From positions 11,840,393-11,904,392 of the forward strand of contig NC_083568.1 of the NCBI RefSeq assembly GCF_019925205.1: a stretch of DNA of 64,000 nt, written 5' to 3'. A model generated the notes under the pieces. That model saw nothing but the letters and a program-made list of their open reading frames with translations, was not told the DNA's origin and did not search any database. This stretch comes from Metopolophium dirhodum. Lineage: Eukaryota > Arthropoda > Insecta > Hemiptera > Aphididae. Made by a program: the position numbers and the translations under genes. Shown here piece by piece: positions 12,256 through 26,594 of the stretch (the stretch's first letter is position 1; each line of letters opens with the position of its first letter).

Positions 12256-15200
12256 AAGCGGACGTGAGAGAGATGACGTCGTAAAATATGCCAGTGTCGA
12301 GTTGTTTATTTTAATGAGTAATACAGTCTGTCTTGCGATAACTCAAAGTCAAGAGGGGATGAAAAAAAACGAACCGTTTTGATTTGACTAACTCGAATTT
12401 TTCAGGAAGTATAATTCAAGTCTTCGGATTACATACGAAGAAAAAATAAGGGACATTATTCACATATTATAATAATACATAGACACTATAGACAGCTGCT
12501 ACCGGGGTAGATATGCGTTTATATTTTGAAATGAATCGTTGCGTTACAAAAGTGTGATATTCATCGGAAATCGCGTAGTCCATAGTATAATAAGACATAA
12601 TATTACAGTCTATATTATATTAAAGACCTATAAAATATATAGTCTCTATAGTAATATTATATTCTGAATCACCTCGAAAAATATTTTGTTAAAAAGGGTG
12701 TGTTATAAATTCCACTGTTTAGTTCGTTTTCATTGGATTATCGCAAATTACTAAAAAAAAAAAAAAAAATAGTGGAAAAACTACGAAAATAGAAAATTTA
12801 AAACATCGTTAATGTCAAATTTCCATTCGATGTATACTTAGGACCTGTCCTGTATGGTTGTATGAGAGTTTTGAAGTACTCGTTATATACACTACACCCG
12901 ACGAAACTGTTATAACTTATAATAGTTTTAAGTAATATTACAGACAAAAATAAAACGCTCATTGCGGAGTGCAGACTAATTTGATACCGATAACAAGGCA
13001 ATAATATATTATATAAATGAAAATAAACCAAACTATTTGTCAAGCGCGTATTATTATTTCTAACTTGGGTATAACGTGACTAAAATGCATTCAATTAAAA
13101 TTTCTCTGCAAATTGAAAATATTTTGAGTACAACTATATAAGTAGCCAAATGGTCGGATTTAAAATTAACGTAATATACTACATTTACTGTAGATGTATA
13201 AGCATAAAGTAATGATAACAACAATCAGTGATAGTGTAAAATTATTAACCATCTATATCTGCAGTAAATAATCGCTTGTGAGAATACATTTTTTCGAAGT
13301 ATAGTTGTTTACGGGAGCGTAGTTTGACCATTTTTTGGAGGGTAGACCTAGAAATCAACTAATAATCATAGTTCTATGACAATTTGGCAATTGAATTTTT
13401 TTCTGGCAATAAGCCATTTTGGCAAACAAATGTTCTTGCGAAGACTGCAAGACATATATGAATTCAAAAAAACATGTTTCACGCACTATACCAATAGTTT
13501 GATATAATTGAATCTAATCGCCTTATGTCAACAGAAACGTATTTTTTTTTGATTTTGGACCCGTCGTGTGATATATTATTAATACATATTTTGCCAGGTG
13601 GTGTATGTATTGAAATTTGTAATCATGTATAGTTTTTGTCTAAATATGTGTTACATAAAAATAAAGTTTTTGAAAAATGTCCACTATAGGTACTTCAACA
13701 TTTAACACGCGTATATGAAATGGTTTGAACAATCATCAAGGTCGTCGTACTATTGGAAATACATAAGCAAATATTTTATAATGAGATCCAAAAATTGATT
13801 CACTTCACATAGATTTCTTTCGGAACTCACTTCCATAATTAATCCCTTAATTTTTCTCCTCACGGTCACTTTGCAAAAACAACTCGTTCCATAGTGTTCT
13901 TATTCTTTCATAATATGAAATTATCCTAGGAATAAATTATTCAAATATACTTTCATTATATCAATAATCATTCCATCACACATTATTAAAATTATTTTTA
14001 GTATCGCAAATTGTATAACTTTAATTATTACTATATCATATTCTCACTATGTAATATTAGATATCAAAATGTTAAATTAATCAATATCAAATAGTGTCAT
14101 CAATAGGTCTCACCAATGCCCTCATGATTTTCGTTTCATAATTATTTTTGCTTTTTTGCTTTTATAATATTATATGCTTATTGTACAACTTTGTATAGAT
14201 TTTTTATTATCCTGTTAAAAAAAAAACTTTATTTAGAAAATAAGCAATTTTAAATATTATTCACCAAAATGCGTTTGGACGTAGGTACCTATACATTTTA
14301 CTATATAATATATATTCCCGGAGAACGTGATTCCTTCTCGACGACTAGACGACAGTGTTCGGTACATTAATATTAATTTTAAATTCGCAATATTATCAAA
14401 TTTTTTACGATTTTAATCACAATTTATTTAACAGATATTTTTTTTTAGATTGCGTTATTAAACACTTGGGATAATATCTGTTAGTAATCATTATACACTA
14501 TTGTTGCCGCAGATCACGTAAACGTACGTGACAGTCGAGATTTATTTTACGTCGGTGTTCAAAACAAAACAATTAACGTAACAAATTTCGTAATAAATAA
14601 AAGATGCGCCGGTGGTGCCGGGATATGGCCGTACAATAATACAACGCCAAATCGCACACCGAATCCGTCTGACAGTGCCAGTCTTTGTTGTTATCGACGA
14701 ATTGCCAGTAAATGTCGTCTCCGTCTGAAATAATATCGTCTTTGGCGCAGTAACGATGTACCCTGCACCTAGTATGTATATACGTTATACAACGAATATC
14801 AGACTTGGCAGTATTCCGAATACTTTTTTCAACACTGTTTTCCAAAAGTATTTAATGCTGTATTCTGCAGAATACTTTTGAAAGTTATTTGAATAGTTTA
14901 TTCAGAATACTATTGTACAGCATTAAAATACATTTTTTTATTTTAATATTTCATACGATTTATAATATATAATATTATATTTTTATGTCGTAAGTCATAC
15001 AATTTCACAGTTACATCTATACCGACACAATACATTTTTACATTTTTTCAAATTTTCCCGGAGACAAGCATTATATATCGTTTTTAAAACAAAAAAATAT
15101 TTTAAAAGACCTTGTTTGGAATACTTTTATAATATTTGTAAAAATAAACTTCATACGGAAGACTATTTTTCACGAGTTATTCGGTAATTATTATACCTAT

Positions 15201-15380
15201 GTACCTTTTTCAAAAGCTTTTTACACCAAGTCTGAGCCGAATAATATACTCATTCAAAACATATATAATAATATAAACATAATATGCAATAAGACGGTGT
15301 AGAATTACATGCTCGTCGCGCAATACCACTTTAGCATTCGATCCGTTCGTCTGACATAACATGCGACAGACTCGCAGCTG
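12256..15380. other. Gene-free AT-rich stretch
   Basis: No supported exon. Around 14795-14930 there are several AGAATACTTTT / AAAAGTATT motifs in both orientations. Read on the minus strand this starts CAGTGTTGAAAAAAGTATTC, which resembles a non-autonomous hAT terminus. Confidence 0.4.
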
Positions 15381-15711
15381 TATACGGTTTTGTATAATAT
15401 ATTGTGTGTAATATTATATACGTCATGCGATGTACGCGTATTATATGTATATACATCACTCGGTGGGGCGTACTCGGCGCCGCGGACAAAAGCGTCGTCG
15501 TTTCGAGACGTGATTTTGACGGGTCCGAGTCGTATTAATCGGCAGAGGACAAAAACAGAAGCTCCGGCGACGTAAGCCCCAGTCGCCGCGGTGCATCTAG
15601 CGACGAGATTTCCTCGTCAAACCCTGTTTTTCGTGAAACCCAACCCTTCGTCCGGCACACGGACACAAATCATCTCTGCGACGAACGGAATACGAGTCGC
15701 ATAGTGACGCA

Positions 15712-15776
15712 CAGGCACACACACCCACACACACACCCACACACACACCCACACACACACCCACACACACACACAA
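15712..15776 (+). repeat. CA-rich minisatellite
   Basis: (CA)n tracts are interrupted at regular intervals by CCC, giving a higher-order unit of about 10-12 bp repeated five to six times. Confidence 0.9.
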
Positions 15777-17375
15777 AAGCACGCACGCACGCTATACAGG
15801 ACGAATCTCGGGAAGCAGACGACGCGCCACGGCGTATATTATAATGTTTAGAAGATGCGAGTATACATGTAATATTATTTTAAAACAAAATCCGCTGATA
15901 ACCATTGAAAAACGCAAAAACAATCTGTTTTTAAACGTAGTGCAGTAGACAAATAAATAAATTTGAATTCCCATTGTATCTCTTATACTATAGATATATT
16001 GTCCTCGGTTCACGACCACATAATCACTCTGTAGACATGTTGTATACTTGGACCCTAATTTATAATATATGTTCAGTATGTGTATGCGTTTGCGTGTATA
16101 TATATGTGTTATAATATATTATCGTTGTAAAATATATATTATTGTCGACGTCGTCGTCGTAGTCTAGTGCACTCGCAAAAATCGCCGCGGGTGGGACGCG
16201 CGATTCCGCCGCCACGTGACCGGATTATTGTTTATATACAGGATGGTTAGCGACATTATCGTGTTTTATGTATTTTTGGCGTTTTTATGGCCCTCCAGTC
16301 CCATTTGTTATATCGTATATACCCATACACGCGGAATATATTATACACGAGTTCCACTACACCCTGTTCGCTGGTTTACCGCCACTCACATAACACGGGA
16401 TTTTCTTGGCTACACTTAGTTTCTAGTGTTTCTTGCGAAGCAAACAAATGTTTACACAACGTTTGAAGTGTTTAACAATACATCCTCACAAAAACAATCA
16501 AGGATTATAATATAGTTGGGGTAAGTGCTGTATTGGGGAAAAGAGCGTTGTTTTAAATTATATAAAAATAGATACATTTTCATAACAACCGATAATGCGT
16601 AAATGTTGAACCGACAATACTAATTCGAACATATTTGTGTAGAATAAAATAACTATATTATAGAACAGTCAAATGATATAGTTCAATTTTTAACCGATTT
16701 CGTTTCTGACATAATAATACGTGTCAGTGGCTTACTACATAATAAAAATAACAATACCCAAAGCAAAATCATAAACCTAAATTGTCAGTCTAGAAAAATC
16801 GAAAAATTGAACTTTTTTCTAGTGACGCAGTTATACGTACTTATACTTACTGTAATTTAAAATTTGTTTTTTTTTTTATTTAAGAACAACCTATGTTTTT
16901 AATTCATAATCTGAGGCAGAATAATATTTTGTTCAATTATTTTCAACAAAAAAATGTTTTATAATAACATCAAAGTTCGGACTTAGTTGAACCAGTAACA
17001 ACTGGACTACGCGACTTTTGCGGCACGGAGTACGGCCGATTGCCATTTCACTATTGATTCGTCTAGACTTTAAACGATTCTCAGTAGAAACTATTTGTGT
17101 AAAGCGTTATAACAAGTATACTTCAAACCGCATGATAATATTATCATATATGAAAATACAAACGTTTTCTCCGGCCGGATATACGCTAGTGCGGCCGTTT
17201 GATAATGATGGATCACACTGTATAATATATTATCATACCAGTTAATGTACACACACATAATGATATTATATACGTTTTAACCGTATTGTATATAACGCAC
17301 TCGAATGTAGTTATAATAATAATGTACATCATACACATTATTATTATTATTATTCAGCGGCGCTCCGCCACTATT

Positions 17376-17401
17376 ACACACACACACACACACACACACA
17401 G
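17376..17401 (+). repeat. (CA)n microsatellite
   Basis: Uninterrupted CA dinucleotides follow a CpG-rich GGCGCTCCGCC segment. Confidence 0.9.
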
Positions 17402-17996
17402 TACGCTTTTCGCGTGCCTCGAAAGTCGCGGTTATCGTCTCTCCTTATAAGGGGGGCAGAAAAAACAAACGCGCCCTCGGAACAAACACGCCCGCGGTGC
17501 CGACGCCGCACACGCACATAATATATAATAATATATTATATCGTATTGTACGATTTGGGTACAATATGATATGCGTATAATACGTGTACGAATATTGTGC
17601 GCGATATGATGTTGATTATGTACCTACGCACGCAACATGATGCGCTGCGTCTCGGAGATAGGGTAAGTAATAATGTATGATTATAAACTTCTGCATCGCG
17701 AGGCGCGTGGGGGGGGGTGGTATATACATATTAAAACCTCTCTCTTCGGGGAGAGTTATACGGTTCTACACCACCCCCCCGAAATGTTCATCCTTCTTCT
17801 TCCAAAAAAAAAAAACAATAATCTTATTTACCGTCGTAATCAATACACCGCATAACTGCACGTTAGGTAGTGTATTGATAACGAATCGTATAATCGATTA
17901 TTACCGCGGCCAGATGACCCGGTTAAATATTCAATAACCAATATTGTTATATAAAACTGTTTAGCAAAAAACAAAATGATATGAACGTAGATGAAA

Positions 17997-18016
17997 CACC
18001 CCCCCCCCCCCACCCC
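17997..18016 (+). repeat. Poly-C tract
   Basis: A homopolymer run of C, broken near its 3' end by one A. Such runs are prone to length errors in assemblies. Confidence 0.85.
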
Positions 18017-20299
18017 CACGGATCGGCGAGGTAAAAACCGTAAACGAACTAAAATCCTGGATACGAAACTCGTTTTGCTCTATATATTTATTAATATCTG
18101 CTATATACCGCGGTATATACGCTCATATTATGTTCAACCGCAAACGCTTTTATCGTCGTCGCCGCGGATGATGACAAAATACGTCTTCAAGTGCAAACGC
18201 GCGAACTAACCCCAAAAATAAAAAAACCTAATGTGCGCAATGCGAATATATAGTAATATAATATGATATAATATCACGCAGAGGTATAGACACGGAACGA
18301 GATGATTCTCTATGGATCTTTGCCGAAACGAGATGTCAAAAATAAATGTACGTCGGGCGCACAACGTCTACGGTTCGACGAGTATTGTCTTTGCGGCTCA
18401 GTGCCAAAAAAAATAAAAATGTGTCCATAGACCGTATAAAGATTATTTTTGCCAAATCACAATAATCTGGTTTACCCGAATCGCCTCTTAAATCTCGGTA
18501 GGTTGGATTTATTTTACTATAGTATATTGCCTCCGGACGTTTTCGAAGGCAATTCGAGTTTATTGGGACCGGCGGCGTCGGTAATTTATTACCTTTTGAC
18601 ACATTATTTTTTCGAAAAATTATCGTCCATTTCGCGTAAATACATCTTGGCCGTATTCCGAAAACATGGCGATTTTTTTCGGGGGTGGGGGGGGGGGTGG
18701 TAAGTTGCCACATATATATACATGCATATATAATAATATATATATAGTAAATATTATATTTTTTTTCAAAGCTAATCGAATTTCTTAATTTGTACCCAAT
18801 TTTAATAACTAAATCAAATTATCTGAAATTGCCTCCGATGTAAAATTCAATATATAGATATATATATTGATTTTTAAAATATTTAAATTCGTTCGGTATA
18901 TTAGTCAAAAATAAAAATGATATATTTTCAAAAATATAAATAAATTAATAAAAAAAATTAAGTTCTAGTTTTCCCAAAGTTTGTCGTGTATCGACATCGA
19001 TAATCGAATACCATCATAGGTATAATATACTACACGGGTATAACGATAACATTTATCGATTTGTCAATTTATTTATAATAACGGTAATGGTAGTGAATCG
19101 ACGCATCTCGTCGACCCTCCTTGCCTCACTGTTTCGGCATTTATGAAATTAACTCAAAATATATTGTAAGGAGAATGTAGGTTCTTACATGAGACATATC
19201 AGGTAAAATCATTTGTTAGCTATTACTGCGCAGTGGAAAATATTATATAATGTAACGTGCAACATGGTAAGAAAAATTACGTATTTATGTTCCTAAACGG
19301 TGGAAAATGATATATGATCTTACATGGATGTTTGGGTATTATAGTTTTAGATAAATTATTTATACATGATGATGACAGCCGAAAGGTTAATGATACCATA
19401 TAGTACGCAACTCGTGCCTTAAAATATATTATAATTTGATATTTAATATATATTCTTAAGAATGTAAAAAATTGAATACATATTAAAATATAAATGTTAT
19501 ATTATTGAATGGTCGTAGAAAAACACATTGTGGTTTGTTTTGGAACCTGCAACACTTAATACAATCGTATTGACTAATTTTATTTGTCTTGAAATCTAAA
19601 ATCGTGTCGTTAATAATTACCACAGTGGTTGTAACGAACGTGGTTATGCTATTATTACACGTAACCCAATAATAATAGATAAACGATCGGTGTAGAAACC
19701 TAAGGTCATCTAATTTTTATAATCATGTAGGCACTTATAAACATTCCATTTTTATACTCGCGTATGATTAATAACTAACGAATGTAATTTTAGATCTAAT
19801 GTAATAATATTATCTGAGAAGTCTTCAAAAGCGATGGTTATTAGATTACTTTTAATTGAGATACGTGTCTTGTCGTGATCAAAACAAAATATCATTATTC
19901 ACAATTTTTGACACTAATTTACATTATAGAAAAATAAATAATGTTACGCTTTACTTCCGTGTTTCCTTCGGCAAATGCATGTTGACTAATTGGAGTGAAG
20001 CTGTGTTGATAAAGATTTTTAGGGCTTCACTGTATTTCAGACATTTGGTGTGCACAACGTGATTGATCGTAGGGTTATCCTTGCACGAGTGTTGGAGGAG
20101 CCGGTCCATAGATGATTACGAAGGAGTGGGTTAGCTGCGTATGCGTCCTACTCTGACTCGGACGATTATTACTTCATATTATCTTCTATTTAAAACAAGG
20201 GGTAATTTCCATTTGTTTAACGGAAGATTTTATATTTAATGTAAGAACGCTTATAGTCATAAATACTCACCTACACGTCATAATAACGCGTTGAACGGA

Positions 20300-20300
<1 letters not shown>

Positions 20301-20339
<39 letters not shown>

Positions 20340-20341
20340 CG
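20301..20341 (+). repeat. (TA)n microsatellite
   Basis: About 40 bp of alternating T and A; a second run lies near 20425-20450. Confidence 0.9.
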
Positions 20342-20947
20342 TCATTATACGCATAACACGCACTGTTGTGCACTCGTTTCACGGCTATAATATATCATAA
20401 TAATATTATATATTATGTATATTGTATATAATATATATATATATATAAGTACACACGAATGTTATAGTTCGTAGGGATGTAGATAGGGGTAAGGGGAGGC
20501 CACTGAGGGTGGGGAAGTGTGTCTTCGTCGTCGTTGTTGTTGTTCAATCGAACGAAAATCCGGACGCCCCGGCGATATAAGCGATTTCTCATTGGCGCTG
20601 TGGCGTTTTACATTATACTATATTATTATTACTGTATAATATTTATTATTATATGTTATACGCAGTATCGACGGAAGAAAATAAATTGCCTGTATGGCAG
20701 GCGTGGGCACAAGGCTCGTGTATAATAAAGTATATATAGAGAATATAATATAAGAAATAGAAAAAACGGTGCGTGAGCGAACGGGAGGCGAAAAGAGTCA
20801 CGCGCGCACGGTGTCGATGGCGCATACATATCATATTATTATTATTATTATATTTCTAGTTACCAAATACCTACCTATATTGTGTTTTATATTATGTAGT
20901 GTATACTGTTCAAAGAATGCCGAAACTATAATGTACCGTATACATAA

Positions 20948-20950
<3 letters not shown>

Positions 20951-20986
<36 letters not shown>
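20951..20986 (+). repeat. (TA)n microsatellite
   Basis: More than 30 bp of alternating T and A in AT-rich non-coding sequence. Confidence 0.9.
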
Positions 20987-23929
20987 CGGTCATAAGTATA
21001 ATATTATAGGTATACCTATAATAGGTACCGATATAATATTATACGGCTCAGTAAAAACTGTTTCAAGTTTTCGGGGGACGATAGTAACATTAATAATAAT
21101 TGTGCATAATATGCGCTCGATTTGGTGAAGCGCGCCAAAGTCTTAGGTACCGCGGCGCGTGTTTGTCAACCGTCCGATAGGCTTATAATAATATCATAAA
21201 ATAATAATTGCGGTATTATAATAAATAAAAATAATAACAATAACGCGTATACGACTATATAATATTATTATGATTATCGTGTGTGTACAACGATAATCTT
21301 ATATTTACCATACTATTATGTCTCGTCACGTTTGGCCCGTCGCACATGCATTTACTGTATAGCCGCTTTAATACTACGATGACACTATTACGACTTGCAT
21401 GACTATATTATTTTTTGTGAGCGTGTGAGCGTGTGACTGGATAAAAATTCATAATATTCGACTCGTACAGTATAGTGAACATTTTTCACATAAAACATAT
21501 TATCAGCCCTAAACCCATACATTGGATATCGTAGATTTTCCAAATGACAAGAAAACGACAATATTTTGATTAAAGTCTTCAATCGGTATTTACAAATCTA
21601 ATATTACTATGGATAACCTTTTTTTAACATATAGTCGGTACAACCGTACAATTGTAATAATATATTATTAATAATAATAATGTACAAATAAGGTATCATA
21701 ATACCTAATATGAAGTCGATTTGATTTTTGAAAATGTTCTCCTACACGTCCATGTACCTATTTTGCCTATATATTGCCCCGTACAAGTTAAAAAGTTAAT
21801 ATATGCCTAGAGAATATTAATTGAACGCAACATGAATACATGATACAGAAACGGTCTTCCTCCGATGCAGTATAGAAGTTTATTATTTATCGATTGAAAA
21901 AATAAATTACAAATAATCGAAAACGAACCGAAAATAGTGATAACTTCTAATACTATATTATATTATTAAATGTAACAACTATACAGTGCGTTAAATTATA
22001 GATTTTTTTTCTTTTTAATCTCCCGGACTGACACAATCGTTCATCTGATATTCACGTTGTAGGCCATTCGAATTAAATTAACGCGTGGTTTTCAGTTTAT
22101 CGAAATTCACATCCATCATCGTTTCACACAGCGCATACACCGATTTTATGACGTATATTATTGTAATATGAAAATATGTACAAATACCCTGTGTAATATA
22201 AAAAAAAAATTTATGATGGGTCTGAGTATGCGTGTGCGTGTGTGTGTGTATGCGTGTGTGCGTGTTGTATTCACGTGAATGTCACGTGTGACATTTAATT
22301 AGCGCGATGGCTGGGCGCGCGAAGTTGTGCGTCGACTTTGGCGTGCGCGTTTTAATCGACGAACCGTGGATTACGCAACTCCGCCCTCTCTGTCTGCAAC
22401 AGAAGTGTACATATTATACCTACCAGCCCGGTCAGGTCGAGATAAACGAAAAAAAAAATATTATCCAATTAATAATTATCTATACGCAGTAATAAATTCT
22501 CGTGCGAGGAACGCGAAACGGATTATTACATAAGTACTTAAATAATTCGCTGGTCGTCGATGCGTGTATATACGGCCGTTTCGGGTAGGCGCAATGACGC
22601 ATTTAGGGAGTGGTCTATGGATGGTTGGAGAGAGGGTGGTCACTCCGGCTGATTGCGCAGTACGGCATCGTGAGCAAGAGAAATTATTTTTTATCGTTAT
22701 AATGATGATAATATTATTGACATATAGTAAGTCACTGCGACGTCGAGAGAAAGCGTGAAAAAACAATTAACCTACCCTGTTCGCCAAATATTATAGGTAG
22801 GTATTGCTGACGTGACGTCACTGCCTAGCTGGTGTAGGGGAAAATCTAACCGATGCTCACCCAACAGACATCTTCGATGCGTTAAAAATATACGCGATAA
22901 TGTTCGCGGAAAAATGATTTAAGAAGAGCGGCTACAGCGGTTGCTTTTTTTCTCACGGAAAATGAAAGAAAAACCGTAATCCTTGTTTGTATTTTATTCT
23001 CTGGACGGATTTGAATGATATTTCTGCAGAAATAGTGAAAATATCCATTTATTATTATCAGGGGCTTCTGGCAAACCAATTTTTGATCTTTCATACTTGA
23101 AGATTTCGTAAAGCTTACGAATTTATCCAAAATCGTTAAAAGGGAAACGATATTTAACACTGATAGCATGGGAAAACTATAAAGAATCCAAGTTAGGACG
23201 TTATATACTTAAAAAATATTCGTAAATATAGTAAATCTATAGTAAATCTCTAAGTGTGTAATGTGACCCATCTTATTACTCGGCCTGAAAATAATATTAT
23301 ATTAATCTATGCGTTTAGGACGCACAAAAAAAACTCTAATAAAATGTATGCAAACAAAACGTTAAATATTATGTAAAAAATGTTTACAAAATTCCAACAA
23401 AAATATATACATGTATTTATTATTATTTATGAACATCGTTGCATTATTAGTATATTACGCTATATTAAATATTGTTTTATCAAATAAATTTAAATGAAAG
23501 AGAATGTCTGATGTGTGAAGAACTGCAGATGGCCAGTTGTATAAAATTGTACTTATTGGACGAAAAAAGTATTACCGCCAATTGCCGGTTTAGGCCTAAA
23601 CATAGTAGTTCTAACAAAATATATTTTCAATATTTGTGAAGTTGTCTATTGAAATACGCTATACGCAGATCACAAAATAAAAACACTAATTTATTTTAGA
23701 AACATTAAAATATTGAAATATACGCATTTTGCACAAAAATATAGACGTTTTTTCTAAAATTGGTAAAATATGCAAAATAAGCATTTTAAACTTGTCCATA
23801 TACGTAAAAATAGTTTGGTTTACTATAAATGTAGTACATAATATTATATGGACAAATATTTACTACAATATTATACTTCCTCGCTATAATAATAATAATA
23901 ATAATATTTTTCACGTCCATGTGTTTCAG

Positions 23930-24469
23930 GCCGCCCAAGGAGCCGTCCGGCTGGAAGGAGACGTGATCACCTCGCACGGATCCGTGTCCAGCCTGCCGAT
24001 GGGCAGCGCGACGGCGGCGGGTGGATCCGGTCGGGGCAGGGGATCGTCCTCGCCAGCGGATAACGCGTCCGTGTGCACCTGCACGTGCACGCGGTCGAGG
24101 AGCCGGAACGACGGTTACCGTTCGGGTGATTCGCCGCCGTACGCGTCGGGCTCCGTCTACGGAGTCGGGACCGGACGCGGCGTCGGCGTCGGCAGCGGCG
24201 GTGACCGCGACGACGGCGACGACGGGTGCAGCGGCGACGACGACGACGACGAGGACGACGACGGGACGTGCGAACCGCAGGACATCCAGCTGGACACGTT
24301 CTACGACGGTCGCGATGCGGCGTCGACGTCGGCCGATCCCTATAGTTGCCGGCAGCGCGTCGTCCAAACGCAACAGCAACAGCGACAGTATCAACAGCAG
24401 AAGCAGCAGCAGCAACAACAACAACAACAACTGCAGCAGCTGCAGAACGAACACAGATCATCCATTTGA
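23930..24469 (+). CDS. Terminal coding exon of an unrecognised protein (Asp run, poly-Gln tail)
   Basis: The acceptor GTGTTTCAG|GCC at 23929/23930 opens a 179-codon frame in phase 0, ending with TGA at 24467-24469. Composition changes abruptly from AT-rich intron to GC-rich coding-like sequence at the junction. Content in order: a segment with GSVSSLPMGS, a Gly/Ser-rich stretch, CTCTCTRSRSR, more Gly/Ser, an acidic run of about 10 Asp/Glu residues, a segment EPQDIQLDTFYDGRDAAS that looks most conserved, then a Gln-rich tail. This suggests the disordered cytoplasmic or nuclear C-terminus of a larger protein. I do not recognise the family. Upstream exons must lie further left in this window or outside it. 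Other frames and the opposite strand are also open here because of the trinucleotide repeats; the clean acceptor favours this one. Confidence 0.6.
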   Translation, partial: AAQGAVRLEGDVITSHGSVSSLPMGSATAAGGSGRGRGSSSPADNASVCTCTCTRSRSRNDGYRSGDSPPYASGSVYGVGTGRGVGVGSGGDRDDGDDGCSGDDDDDEDDDGTCEPQDIQLDTFYDGRDAASTSADPYSCRQRVVQTQQQQRQYQQQKQQQQQQQQQLQQLQNEHRSSI

Positions 24470-25070
24470 CGTATGTTCGCCAGTGGCGGAGGCGGTGGCG
24501 GTGGCGGCGACTGCGACCGCGTCGGTTATCCGTACACGCCGTTCGCATAGCTGCTGTGCGCCGACCGTATATTATTATATAGGTATATACCGCGTACCGA
24601 CCGGCGATACCGCGGTAACGATAACGTGTCCGTTGCCCGTCCGTCCGGGAGACATGACATACAACGCGATCGAAATACATCATACGAATTATTATTATTA
24701 TAATAATAATATATTTGTCGTTGTTGCCGTCGTGTGATATTAATAAAATATATAAATTAGGTTGAGTAGTAGGCGGTCGATCTACCACGGTGTACGATCG
24801 TACCACGAGTCCGATGTTCTCCTCCGGTGTCGTATACGATTTCGGACGAAAGATGGCAGACGGTCATGACGTGAATTTGCGCAGCAGCCACGTGGTCGAA
24901 AAACCGCCATTGAAAAACGGAAAAACGACGCGAAGATCGTAATCGAACGATCGGATAATACAAACGAGGCAGACCGACACGCTGTACTGCTATGCAGATG
25001 AAGCACAAAGGGGCCATGGCTGCGACACACCGCAGCCGTGTAGAACGAAACAAATTTTATTAGGAACATT
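24470..25070 (+). other. Probable 3' untranslated region of the terminal-exon gene
   Basis: GC-rich sequence continues past the stop. An AATAAA polyadenylation signal lies at 24742-24747, so cleavage may fall about 20 bp later. GC-rich sequence resumes to 25060 and may be extended UTR. Reverse-strand ORFs here show no recognisable domain. Confidence 0.4.
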
Positions 25071-26594
25071 AAAATATTATGATGATATTATATTAAACAT
25101 TTAAATCAAATACTATTAAAGAAAAAAAAAACGTAATTATGTACATACAAATGATAGAAAACGCGACTCAATTCCGTATCGACAATTTATGTTGTTGGTC
25201 CTTTTGAGTTATTTTTAATATTCTTTCTAATTTTTTTTGTATTTTTTTTTTTTATTTATGTTGTACGAGTACCTATACACGTTAGCGTAAACGTATTAAT
25301 CAAAAATGTTAAAATAATACTAATAGTTTTTCGTCTTTGAATAATATATTACGAACGATTCCGAAATCAAAATAATTATATGATAATATATGTATATTAT
25401 AATATAGTATATATGTGTATTATTATAATTATAATTTCTATTTATTTTATTTTTTTTAATTTAAATATTGTACATTTTTTGCTTTACACGTCAGAGCGAT
25501 CATATTATATTCCTTCAAATTTTGGTCTCGTTTTTCAATTTTGTTATTAATTTTTTTATATCTTTGAATTTTTTTAATACAATTACCATTGTCATTCGAA
25601 TATTAAACAATAAATAATAATAATAATGATAAAATAAATTTAGTTACATTATTTTGTTTACTTATAATTAAACGTTTTAAACATTAATTTTGAAATTGAT
25701 GTATATAACTATAATATATAGCTCGTATTCAAATGTTGTACATACATTTTTACATTATTTTATTATAATATATTAGCTAAAATCTATTGTTTTTAAATAA
25801 AAACCTAAAACACAAATGAAAAAAAAAATATTGGGCTTGTTATTATTTTCTACAGACCATATATATAATATATATTTTATTAATATAATAGGTATATCTC
25901 TATATAATTTAATTGGAGAATACCAGCGATGCAAATTGTTAATCAATAGGTGCCGAGTACATGGAGCTCGGTAGGGAAAAGGGCAAATGTTCCACAAAGA
26001 TTATTTCCTTTGTAAATAAGTATAACAATGTATATAGGTAGTTGCTAGTGTAGGATTGGATTGGAAGTATTAATGTATTATAATAACACATTTATAGTAA
26101 CTATTTGGTGAAGGTAGACTCGACGTTGGAGGCAGGTAATTTCGTAGGTAATGGAAAAATTATTTATCATCGTGGTTTATCCAGGATATAATTTAAAGTT
26201 TTTAAATAATACGATGGCCGACACCAAGATAAGCAAAGAACGATGATTATAATTATAATTTCTTTGTGCGTTAACTTTAATATGACAATTATAATAATAT
26301 TTTGTATTTGTTTCACTGCATTGCAGGTACTAATACGTGCTTCAGACTTTCAGAGAGAATTAATTATGTTTATATGTATTTTATAACGCGGTCAATTTTT
26401 AAAATCTCAAAGACTTAATTATAATTTGATATGATTTATTATAATTTATAATATATATATGCACATAGAAATGATTCGCGTTTCTAATGGTTGTCTGTAA
26501 CTAAAGTTTAAAACCATAATAATAAAATTAAGTTATGTGTAGGTTATGTTATTTTTTCTATTGTAATATATTTGTACATGTTATTGTTAGTTTA

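Larger units (their letters stand above)
15380..18720. other. CpG-richer patches with microsatellites; possible regulatory or 5' exon sequence
   Basis: GC-rich, CpG-containing blocks at about 15460-15700, 16140-16220, 17350-17520 and 18000-18030 stand out from the AT-rich background. Two good splice donors follow GC-rich text (GGCGAC|GTAAGC near 15570 and GATAGG|GTAAGT near 17663). No protein frame can be linked across introns, so this may be promoter or untranslated first-exon sequence of a plus-strand gene (inference). Confidence 0.3.
18721..23929. other. Gene-free stretch upstream of the terminal exon
   Basis: It contains AT-rich sequence, TA and TG microsatellites (a TG/CG run near 22231-22265) and a GC-richer patch at 22290-22440. 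It is probably intron or upstream sequence of the gene ending at 24469. No internal exon can be supported with both splice sites and frame. Confidence 0.35.

Noticed and set aside
16216..16419. 67-codon plus-strand ORF next to a CpG-rich patch
   Set aside because: No domain, no supporting splice sites, and the composition is not coding-like.
18336..18713. 125-codon minus-strand ORF
   Set aside because: No recognisable domain, biased by poly-G/poly-C and AT tracts, an overlapping ORF on the other strand, and no splice context.
23967..24806. 279-codon minus-strand ORF and other long frames over the terminal exon
   Set aside because: They are Arg- and Val-rich products of the GAC and CAG repeats read out of frame; the plus-strand exon has a clean acceptor and a sensible end.
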